The notes beneath the pieces were generated by a model. The model made no database searches. It was not told the DNA's origin and was given only the letters and a program-made list of their open reading frames with translations. A stretch of DNA of 64,000 bases from Pedobacter sp. R20-19 (lineage in GTDB: Bacteria; Bacteroidota; Bacteroidia; Sphingobacteriales; Sphingobacteriaceae). Positions 28,348 through 34,611 of the stretch are shown here, piece after piece; within the stretch, counting starts at the first letter, position 1, and each line of letters starts with the position of its first letter. Location of the stretch: contig NZ_JCKI01000009.1 of the NCBI RefSeq assembly GCF_000708265.2, positions 186,001 through 250,000 of the forward strand, read 5' to 3'. The translations under genes were made by a program, and so were the position numbers.

Positions 28348-29448
28348 TTAATTATACAATGTCATTCTTACTTTTTGTAAAAACGAATTTATTTTTGAAT
28401 TCGAATGATTTTGCAGGATTATTATAGTTTTGTCATTGTCCAAATGCCTTTCTATATAAGTTAAATACCCTGGCCAACCTCCGGTATGATAAACGATTTT
28501 GCCATATTTTTTCGAATTCCCTATGAACCACCCAAATCCATAATTAGTCTCTTTTCCATCCTTTGTTTTTACAGAATTAAATATGAGTTCTTTATCTTTT
28601 GAATCTATCAATTTATCGGTATAAAGCGCTCTATCCCATTTTAACAGATCCTCTGTTGTAGAGTTTACTGTTCCGTCACCCACAATTCCATCTAGATAAT
28701 AAGTGTAAAATTCTTTTCCAAAACTATTAGGCAGCACTTTGTAGCCTAAGCTATCTGTAACATAACCCAAAGCATAATTCTCTATTTTTTTTGGTTCAAA
28801 TCTACTTCTATAGATAAACGTATTTTTCATTTTTAATGGTTGAAAGATGTTTTCACTCAAAAATTGACCAAATGTCTTATCTGATACTTTTTCTATTATC
28901 AACCCTAATAGAGTATAACCTGTATCGCTGTACTGGTATTTTTCGCCGGGTTGAAAAATAACTTTTGGTCTGTATATAGCAAAGACATTTACAATATCCT
29001 GATTAATAGCGATTTTTGTTTTATCCCACTTTTCTTCAAAAAAATCTATATAATCAGGAAGCCCGCCCGTGTGATTAAGTAAATTTCTTATGCTGATGTC
29101 TCCGTAGAAAGCTAGTTCGGGAATGTATTTTGATATTTTGTCGTCATAGTCCAGTTTTCCTTGTTTTTCTAACAAAACAATTCCCATAGCAGTAAATTGT
29201 TTGGAAACCGATGCCAACTCAAATATGGTTTGGCTATTAAGTTTTCGCTTGGTTTTCTCATCAGCAAGGCCATAACTTTTTTCAAATATGATTTTCCCTT
29301 TGTCTGCAATCAGCACATTTCCATTGAATATTTTTTGCTTAAAAAGAGAATCAACTAAACTGTCAAGTCGCTTATATTGCACTGATTGACCAAATGTGAG
29401 ATTAAATAATAAGAGTCCAATTGTAATCAGTAAAAATGTTCTTTTCAT
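28348..29448 (-). CDS. Secreted serine hydrolase (beta-lactamase-related)
   Basis: A 366-residue exported PF00144-family protein with signal peptide 1-20 (ends NLTFGQ). The SxxK is SVSK at 80-83, Tyr-Ser-Asp at 173-175 (YQYSDTGYTLLG) and the third motif appears as HTGGWPGY near 320. It is the second member of this family within 3 kb but is not a close copy of the first. Codon use is more AT-rich than in neighbouring genes, which suggests separate acquisition. It is monocistronic and convergent with the LytTR gene. The substrate is unknown. Confidence 0.85.
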   Translation of the reverse strand: MKRTFLLITIGLLLFNLTFGQSVQYKRLDSLVDSLFKQKIFNGNVLIADKGKIIFEKSYGLADEKTKRKLNSQTIFELASVSKQFTAMGIVLLEKQGKLDYDDKISKYIPELAFYGDISIRNLLNHTGGLPDYIDFFEEKWDKTKIAINQDIVNVFAIYRPKVIFQPGEKYQYSDTGYTLLGLIIEKVSDKTFGQFLSENIFQPLKMKNTFIYRSRFEPKKIENYALGYVTDSLGYKVLPNSFGKEFYTYYLDGIVGDGTVNSTTEDLLKWDRALYTDKLIDSKDKELIFNSVKTKDGKETNYGFGWFIGNSKKYGKIVYHTGGWPGYLTYIERHLDNDKTIIILQNHSNSKINSFLQKVRMTLYN

Positions 29449-29590
29449 AGCTTGTTCTTTAGAATTGTCTGTAATGGGTCAGTTATTGCCGAAGTGCGGG
29501 ATTGATGTCTTGTCATCTTTAAGCCTTAGATCTGACGAAGGAAAGAAGTAGGAGACAAAACGAAATATTTGATATTAAAATCTCGTACAA

Positions 29591-30265
29591 CTATTTTCTA
29601 TGGTTTATTTTAATTGTTTTAAAATCTCCGCCGCTGCTATCTGCTGTAAAAAGCCCTATTTTTCCTGAAGTACGATTATTGAGTTTTTCAACTATCAGTG
29701 AAGCTTGGGATCCATGATTAATATACGCTTTAATAGTGCTGTTGTCAACCACAAGTTTCATCGTAAACCAATCATTGGGATCGGGCGGATCGATGATCTC
29801 TTTCTCAAAGACCGCATTTCTTTCCTTTCTCAATTTTTCCCAGGTAAAATTGGGGTGCGAAATGTATTGTACCGCGTGAATTCGCCTGATAGGATCGGAT
29901 GAAAAAAAATTGAAGGGACGACAATAGACAGCATCATAGGTGGTATCATTGTCACCGTGAAAGGCTATCCCAATGAAACTCCTTTGAAAAACGTCCTTTC
30001 CACGCATTTGAATTTCAATCGTACCGTTTTTAAAGTCCTTAAAAGGTAGCCATACGATACCTTCCTTTTTACTTTCCGATACCCTTAGGTAAGCACCAGT
30101 GTCACTCGAAATGATCTTGATGTCTCTGTTTACTGTCTTAAGCTTTGCTCTTTTGTACATATCAGCAAGTTCAATGTTTCCCCCCGTTTGCCCAAACAGT
30201 GAGCAGGGTAACCACATCAAAATGAACATGTAAATAAATTTGGTTTGTATCAAAATATATTTCAT
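29591..30265 (-). CDS. Secreted concanavalin-A-like protein (DUF1080-like)
   Basis: A 224-residue exported protein with an N-terminal hydrophobic signal (about 8-26, ending SLFGQ). The body resembles DUF1080/3-keto-disaccharide-hydrolase jelly rolls: FKNGTIEIQMRGKDV, SFIGIAFHGDNDTTYDAVYCRPFNF, DPNDWFTMKLVVDNSTIKAYIN, SGKIGLFTADSSGGDF. These folds bind or modify sugars. It sits downstream of a truncated beta-helix gene on the same strand, which looks like the remains of a carbohydrate-degrading locus. Enzymatic activity cannot be claimed. Confidence 0.6.
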   Translation of the reverse strand: MKYILIQTKFIYMFILMWLPCSLFGQTGGNIELADMYKRAKLKTVNRDIKIISSDTGAYLRVSESKKEGIVWLPFKDFKNGTIEIQMRGKDVFQRSFIGIAFHGDNDTTYDAVYCRPFNFFSSDPIRRIHAVQYISHPNFTWEKLRKERNAVFEKEIIDPPDPNDWFTMKLVVDNSTIKAYINHGSQASLIVEKLNNRTSGKIGLFTADSSGGDFKTIKINHRK

Positions 30266-30268
30266 TTT

Positions 30269-30612
30269 TTAAAAAGACCTGTTTTTTAGGCCTGAACCTA
30301 TCGAACCTTCTGCTAATTGAAAGTAATTGCGTTTACTCTGATCCTTTTCGATGGTCACAGTTCCGGTAGTATGTATGTTTTTCATTTTCAAAAAATCTGA
30401 TAGATACCTTCTGAAAGAATGATCGTTGTTTCTTCCTGCTTTTTGTTTTGGTTGACGCGCCTGGCTGCCTCAGCCAGCGTCTTTAACGGCTCGGCCTTGA
30501 ATCCGGAGTTGGTATTGTTACCCGCCTGGGGATTTAGATATATTTGTTCTGCCTTTAGCCGAAGTAGATTTAAAACGACGAATAAAAGGCAAAGTATAGT
30601 ATATTTTATCAT
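30269..30612 (-). pseudogene. Remnant of a secreted right-handed beta-helix protein
   Basis: From an ATG at 30612 a signal peptide (ends LRLKAEQ) leads into IYLNPQAGNNTNSGFKAEPLKTLAEAARRVN and TIILSEGIYQ, the opening block of secreted beta-helix (DUF1565/pectate-lyase-like) proteins. The frame then stops at 30388, after 74 residues, where several hundred residues would be expected. A second short frame (30385-30269, 38 codons) with TVTIEKDQSKRNYFQLAEG may be a further scrap after an internal deletion. The fragment ends 3 nt before the next gene. It is unlikely to be functional. Confidence 0.6.
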
Positions 30613-30679
30613 ATTCCATTTTTTTGTAAAATTGAGAATATTGAAACACTGAAAAAAGGTCATTTTATGTTTAAAATGG

Positions 30680-31549
30680 TCATTTATATTTTTTCCGATA
30701 CTGATGAGGCGTTATTTGGGTGAATTTTTTGAAGAAACGGTTGAAATTAGATTGATCTGAGAACCCAAATTGGTAGCAAATCTCTTTGGAGGATTTGTTT
30801 TGACGCAGTTGTTTCTTTATTTCTGAAATTAACTTATAATGAATCATTTGCTGCGCTGATAATCCGCTGAATTGCCTGCAAATTTTATTAAGAAATCCTG
30901 AGCTGATGTTAAGCATTTTACTATAGGCTTCAACAGTCTGGTCTTGTATAAATTTCTTTTCCAGTAAAGACCGGAATCTATAGAAGTCGGGATGAATATA
31001 CGTATCCCGCTGAGCTTTGTAAACATCTGCATAATAACGATTGAGGACAATAAGAAGCTGATACAAGATCGCTCTGATCAAATGATCGCTATCATTCTGG
31101 ATCTGTTCAAACTCGTGCTCAATTTCCTGTAAGAGTTCCAGACATTTCCCGAATGATCTTTCAGCTATATGCATTTCGGCAGGATGTAGATACTGATGAA
31201 AGTATTGAAGCCGGTATAGAAATAGTTCATCCGAAAAAAACTGATGTAGAAAATCTTTGTCAAAGAATAGGGTGTAACCTTTTACCTTCTCCTCAATTTC
31301 CCATCGGCGAATTTGCCCGGGGCTGATGAAAATGATTGCTCGTGGGGCTATCGACATTTTGTTTTCATCCAACGTAAACGCTCCCGATCCATCCTGGATA
31401 AAAATGATCTCGTAAAAACTAACTTGATGTAATGTGCTGTCTAATACATAATTTTTCAACTTTTCAATATGCCCGATATCCAATAGCAATTCTAAACCGT
31501 ATTTATAAGGTAGAAAATGATATGTTCTAACTGGTCGGATTGATCTCAT
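30680..31549 (-). CDS. AraC-family transcriptional regulator
   Basis: A 289-residue regulator. The N-terminal half is a cupin-like sensor (SFYEIIFIQDGSGAFTLDENKMSIAPRAIIFISPGQ, given to locate residues 44-79). The last ~100 residues are two helix-turn-helix units: VEAYSKMLNISSGFLNKICRQFSG and SSKEICYQFGFSDQSNFNRFFKKF, ending ITPHQYRKKYK, the canonical AraC close. It stands at the head of the beta-helix remnant and the DUF1080-like gene and may once have controlled a carbohydrate locus there. Confidence 0.9.
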   Translation of the reverse strand: MRSIRPVRTYHFLPYKYGLELLLDIGHIEKLKNYVLDSTLHQVSFYEIIFIQDGSGAFTLDENKMSIAPRAIIFISPGQIRRWEIEEKVKGYTLFFDKDFLHQFFSDELFLYRLQYFHQYLHPAEMHIAERSFGKCLELLQEIEHEFEQIQNDSDHLIRAILYQLLIVLNRYYADVYKAQRDTYIHPDFYRFRSLLEKKFIQDQTVEAYSKMLNISSGFLNKICRQFSGLSAQQMIHYKLISEIKKQLRQNKSSKEICYQFGFSDQSNFNRFFKKFTQITPHQYRKKYK

Positions 31550-31636
31550 TTTTTTATAATCTATAGCAGTTCAAATTGTACTGATAAAAATACGAATTCT
31601 CATGTTCTCTATATTTGCAGACTCGAACAAATTTAA

Positions 31637-31870
31637 TCAACTCTAACTTACTACAAAGTTCCATGGAAACAATTCTTACATGTAGGTTTATTATTTGCAT
31701 TAGGAAGTTATACGCTAGGAGGCGGAAAGTTTGATGATGTCTGTGAAGATGGGATATTATTGGCAGAGGAAATATCTTTACTTGATTTTTGCGACACTCA
31801 GTTACTGGTTTTATCCCGCCTGCGAAACTGTTCTAAAAACTTTTAGACAAGACATCGTTTACAAGAGCTA
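31637..31870 (+). pseudogene. Decayed fragment of a CHAT-domain (caspase-like) protein
   Basis: In the frame containing 31661, translation reads WKQFLHVGLLFALGSYTLGG, then CEDGILLAEEISLLDFCDTQ and LLVLS, up to about 31816. An extra C in the CCC at 31815-31817 shifts the frame; the next frame continues ACETVLKTF. Rejoined, the end reads LVLSACETV, the hallmark catalytic-Cys block of CHAT peptidase domains, which normally follows EDGIL-x-EIS-x-L-x-L. The upstream frame is closed by TAA at 31634 and the downstream part loses the family pattern at once. Only about 60-75 codons of the C-terminal half survive; the catalytic His segment is missing. Confidence 0.6.
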
Positions 31871-32237
31871 TAATTATGATATACATTGTGTCGCAATACC
31901 TAAATATTTAATTAGATATAATGAATAGTTCCAGTAATCTGATTTTGTGGTTTAGAAGGTCGTAATCCCTTAACAATTTGTTTAAATCAATATAGGGGCA
32001 TTGATCTAAAAGTGAGAAGATTCAAGCAAAGTCTAATTCTCCCAACACAAAAAAGAAAATCTACAGAAAAATCCAGCTTGAAACAGAAGCAGAAAAAGAA
32101 TAAGCTTTGAATAATTTAATAGGGTTCGAACCCCAACAAAACTGCATATTAAAGCACCAAATTAATTTGGTTTTTGGGTTGAAATCAAACTTATTAAAAA
32201 AATATAGACAAACTAAAATATTGATTATAAATATTTT

Positions 32238-32273
32238 GAAAAAATAAAGGGATTGGTGTTCGACCAATCCCTT
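32238..32273 (-). terminator. Rho-independent terminator of the tmRNA gene
   Basis: Arms AAGGGATTGG (32247-32256) and CCAATCCCTT (32264-32273) pair perfectly around a 7-nt loop. On the minus strand the stem is followed by TTTATTTTTT. It begins 5 nt after the tmRNA 3' end. Confidence 0.85.
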
Positions 32274-32277
32274 CAAG

Positions 32278-32640
32278 TGGAGCCGAAGGGAGTCGAACCC
32301 TTGTCCAGTTGTGAGATAAATTATACCTTCTACATGCTTATTTTTCAATTAATTTTCGAATGATAAACGGGCTGAAAACCGACCTTGTCTATCACCTTAG
32401 ATACTTGATCTCACTTTAAGTCGCATCTCCTTAAAGCCAGCTTTGTTGTTTCGATGCCCCGGTTTCTAACCCAACAATGCAACAGTTAGAGGGGCAAAAG
32501 CTATCTAATTCTAAATTAGGCAGCTAAGGCGTAAGTGTTTTCGCCAACTAAAATGTGATCGTTCACTTTAAGTGCTCTCCGAACAACGCACTGCATGCTA
32601 ACATAACCTTCGCCACCCTGTCAAATCCAAGAACGGCCCC
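32278..32640 (-). ncRNA. ssrA: Transfer-messenger RNA (tmRNA)
   Basis: Read on the minus strand, the 5' end is GGGGCCGTTCTTGGATTTGA and the 3' end is GGGTTCGACTCCCTTCGGCTCCA (last 8 bases CGGCTCCA). The ends pair over 7 bp (GGGGCCG with CGGCTCC, one G-U), forming the alanine-tRNA-like acceptor stem, and the 3' end carries an encoded CCA and a normal T-arm. The tag frame lies at 32516-32545. tmRNA rescues stalled ribosomes with SmpB and marks the product for degradation. The gene sits between an aminotransferase and the accessory stretch to its left. An open frame overlapping its 3' end (32061-32348) is spurious. Confidence 0.95.
32516..32545 (-). other. tmRNA proteolysis-tag reading frame
   Basis: Within the tmRNA the codons GGC GAA AAC ACT TAC GCC TTA GCT GCC TAA encode GENTYALAA followed by a stop. 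The tag ends in the usual ALAA degradation signal and resembles the GEN-YALAA tags of Bacteroidota, with Thr at the fourth position. Confidence 0.9.
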
Positions 32641-32650
32641 AGTTTTTATG

Positions 32651-32671
32651 TCTCAAATCTCAAATCTCAAA
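32651..32671 (+). repeat. Three tandem copies of TCTCAAA
   Basis: Three exact 7-nt repeats (32651-32657, 32658-32664, 32665-32671) lie in the presumed 5' precursor leader of the tmRNA, between its promoter and mature 5' end. Confidence 0.8.
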
Positions 32672-32685
32672 TCGAAACTGAATCA

Positions 32686-32693
32686 CAAATGTA
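32686..32693 (-). promoter_or_regulatory. Possible -7 element of the tmRNA promoter
   Basis: TACATTTG on the minus strand fits TAnnTTTG. Transcription would begin about 40 nt before the mature tmRNA 5' end, consistent with a processed leader. No well-spaced -33 TTG is present. Confidence 0.4.
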
Positions 32694-32736
32694 CAAAAAA
32701 AATGCCAAATATAGCTGTAAACTCATATCTGGCATT
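32693..32736 (-). terminator. Terminator of the aminotransferase gene
   Basis: On the minus strand AATGCCAGATAT (from 32736) pairs with ATATTTGGCATT (to 32701), 12 bp with one G-U wobble that only works in the minus-strand RNA. It is followed by a run of eight T. It lies about 50 nt after the stop codon. Confidence 0.8.
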
Positions 32737-32787
32737 TATTCTAAAAGCGGTGTCAGGAATAATTAACTGCAAATTAAAAACTGCAAG

Positions 32788-33987
32788 TTAGATTGTTCTT
32801 CCTGGATATTGTTTTAAAGCAATTTCTAAACAGTCCATTGCAGTATTCAAATCTGTGGTGTTCAGTACATAAGCCATACGCACTTCTTGTTTTCCAGATC
32901 CCTTTGTTGAATAGAATCCCGTAGCCGGTGCCATCATCACCGTTTGGTTCTCATGTGTAAATTCTTCTAATATCCATTGGCAAAATTGATCCGCATCATC
33001 AATTGGGAATTTTGCAACCACATAAAAAGCGCCTCCCGGATTAGGACAAAAAACGCCTTCAATCTGATTCAACCGACCTACTAAAGTATCCCGGCGTAAG
33101 GTATATTCTTGATTTACCTTTTCGAAATAACTATCTGGCGTATCTACAGCAGCTGCACCAGCTATTTGTTCAACCATACCCGGACTTAACCTGGCTTGGG
33201 CAAATTTTAATCCGGAAGCAATAACTGCTTTGTTTTTGGTGATTAAACAACCTAAGCGTGCACCACAAGCACTGTAACGCTTAGAAACAGTATCCATAAT
33301 CACTACATTTTCCTCCAATCCATCTAAATGCATAGGTGAAATAAATTCCCTTCCGTCGTAACAAAATTCGCGGTAAGCCTCGTCAGAAAATAAAAACAAA
33401 TCATATTTTTTGCAAAGTGTTTTTAATGCTTCTAATTCTTCTCTTGAATAGAGATAGCCCGTAGGGTTATTTGGATTACAAATAATAATAGCCTTCGTTT
33501 TTTCGGTGATCAGTTTTTCGAACTCGGCAATAGGAGGTAAGGCAAATCCATTTTCAATAACAGATAAGATAGGTTTCACCACCACATTACTCATGCAGGC
33601 AAAACCATTGTAATTGGCATAAAAAGGCTCTGGAATAATGATTTCATCACCTTCATTCACACAAGTTTGCATGGCAATTGTAATTGCTTCTGAGCCTCCA
33701 ACAGTTACTAAAATGTCTTCTGGTGTGATGTTATAACCTAATTTATTATAATATTCTGCAAGTTTTAAGCGGTAGGCAAGCGTTCCTTCGGATGGTGTAT
33801 AGGCCCAAACATTAAAATCAATATTCTTTATGGCATTGAGCATCCCTTCAGGTGTTTCAATATCTGGCTGACCGATATTTAAGTGGTAAACTTTTTTACC
33901 ATCTTTTTTTGCTTGATCAGCATATGGCGTTAACTTTCTGATTGGCGAAGCTGGCATTTGCTCACCCTTTAGTGAAATCTTTGGCAT
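32788..33987 (-). CDS. Pyridoxal-phosphate-dependent aminotransferase, class I/II (aspartate aminotransferase type)
   Basis: A 399-residue cytoplasmic aminotransferase. Conserved blocks include YHLNIGQPDIETPEGM near 35, YTPSEGTLAYR near 62, ICNPNNPTGYLYS near 173 (binding the cofactor carboxylate side), the Asp-Glu-Ala-Tyr of FSDEAYREF near 205 and the PLP-binding Lys in TVSKRYSACGARLG near 240. Substrate could be aspartate or aromatic amino acids; sequence alone does not decide. A strong terminator hairpin sits only 14 nt upstream of the ATG, following the DUF1573 gene, so expression may depend on readthrough. Confidence 0.88.
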   Translation of the reverse strand: MPKISLKGEQMPASPIRKLTPYADQAKKDGKKVYHLNIGQPDIETPEGMLNAIKNIDFNVWAYTPSEGTLAYRLKLAEYYNKLGYNITPEDILVTVGGSEAITIAMQTCVNEGDEIIIPEPFYANYNGFACMSNVVVKPILSVIENGFALPPIAEFEKLITEKTKAIIICNPNNPTGYLYSREELEALKTLCKKYDLFLFSDEAYREFCYDGREFISPMHLDGLEENVVIMDTVSKRYSACGARLGCLITKNKAVIASGLKFAQARLSPGMVEQIAGAAAVDTPDSYFEKVNQEYTLRRDTLVGRLNQIEGVFCPNPGGAFYVVAKFPIDDADQFCQWILEEFTHENQTVMMAPATGFYSTKGSGKQEVRMAYVLNTTDLNTAMDCLEIALKQYPGRTI

Positions 33988-34001
33988 GGCACAAAAATAA
34001 A

Positions 34002-34027
34002 AAAGTCCCGATGATTATCGGGACTTT
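34002..34027 (-). terminator. Hairpin terminator between the DUF1573 gene and the aminotransferase
   Basis: Arms AAAGTCCCGAT (34002-34012) and ATCGGGACTTT (34017-34027) pair over 11 bp with a 4-nt loop; on the minus strand the stem runs into TTTTTTATTTTT. It ends 14 nt before the aminotransferase start codon, a spacing very like the attenuator hairpin in front of pheA. No leader peptide is visible here. Confidence 0.8.
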
Positions 34028-34049
34028 GCAAATATTATTTCTAGAAAAA

Positions 34050-34442
34050 TTATTTTGAACTTGCTGCAACTGTTTCACCTTTAATGTAAAGAACTTTTAC
34101 AGGTGTTTTTGCATTTGAAGTTAAAGTTACTGCTTTAGAAAATGCAGATGGACCTGCAGCTGCATTAAAGGTTACTGAAATTACACCAGTTTCACCTTTT
34201 TTAATTGGTGTAGAAGTGTATTTTGGAACAGTACAACCACAACTGGCTTCTGCCTTGGTAATAATTAATGGTTCTTCACCAACATTGGTGTATTTGAAAT
34301 CATATGTAACTGGCTTACCCATCGGAATTTTACCGAAATCGTGAGTTTCTGATTCAAACTTAAAGTCTGCAGGTTTTGACTGCGCATTGGCAATCACGCC
34401 GAAACCCAAAACGAAGGCGAATAATACTAAGATTTTTTTCAT
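34050..34442 (-). CDS. DUF1573 domain-containing secreted protein
   Basis: A 130-residue exported protein: signal peptide 1-20 (ends VIANAQ) and a single DUF1573 domain with its diagnostic HDFGKIPMGKPVTYDFKYTN and the Cys block ITKAEASCGCTVP near 63-75. The domain is an immunoglobulin-like ASPM/SPD-2/Hydin relative widespread in Bacteroidota; the function is not established. It has a well-formed promoter upstream and a terminator after the stop. Confidence 0.92.
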   Translation of the reverse strand: MKKILVLFAFVLGFGVIANAQSKPADFKFESETHDFGKIPMGKPVTYDFKYTNVGEEPLIITKAEASCGCTVPKYTSTPIKKGETGVISVTFNAAAGPSAFSKAVTLTSNAKTPVKVLYIKGETVAASSK

Positions 34443-34480
34443 GTTATGTGAGAAATTATTTTTTTTAAAAATGCTTAAAA

Positions 34481-34509
34481 CAAATTTAACAATTATGTAT
34501 CAAAACAAA
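34481..34509 (-). promoter_or_regulatory. Bacteroidota-type promoter of the DUF1573 gene
   Basis: On the minus strand TTTG (34509-34506) is followed after 17 nt by TAAATTTG (34488-34481), matching the -33/-7 consensus. The start codon lies ~40 nt downstream. Confidence 0.6.
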
Positions 34510-34584
34510 AACTATTCCAATTATATTTTCTCCGTCCATATATAATTTTACAATTGAAGATTAAGGCAAGCTTTTAATTTTGCA

Positions 34585-34592
34585 TATATTTG
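34585..34592 (+). promoter_or_regulatory. -7 element in front of the 2-oxoacid dehydrogenase E1 gene
   Basis: TATATTTG matches TAnnTTTG and lies 20 nt before the ATG. The closest upstream TTG (34554-34556) is spaced 28 nt away, longer than usual. Confidence 0.4.
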
Positions 34593-34611
34593 CCAGAACC
34601 AATATTTGATT

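Noticed and set aside
32108..32123. GGGTTCGAACCC resembling a tRNA T-arm
   Set aside because: No acceptor stem, anticodon arm or other tRNA half fits around it. It is a 12-nt self-complementary string.
32061..32348. A 95-codon open frame on the minus strand
   Set aside because: It overlaps the tmRNA 3' end and its terminator and shows no protein-like pattern.
32555..32791. A 78-codon plus-strand frame
   Set aside because: It runs antisense through the tmRNA 5' half and the aminotransferase terminator.
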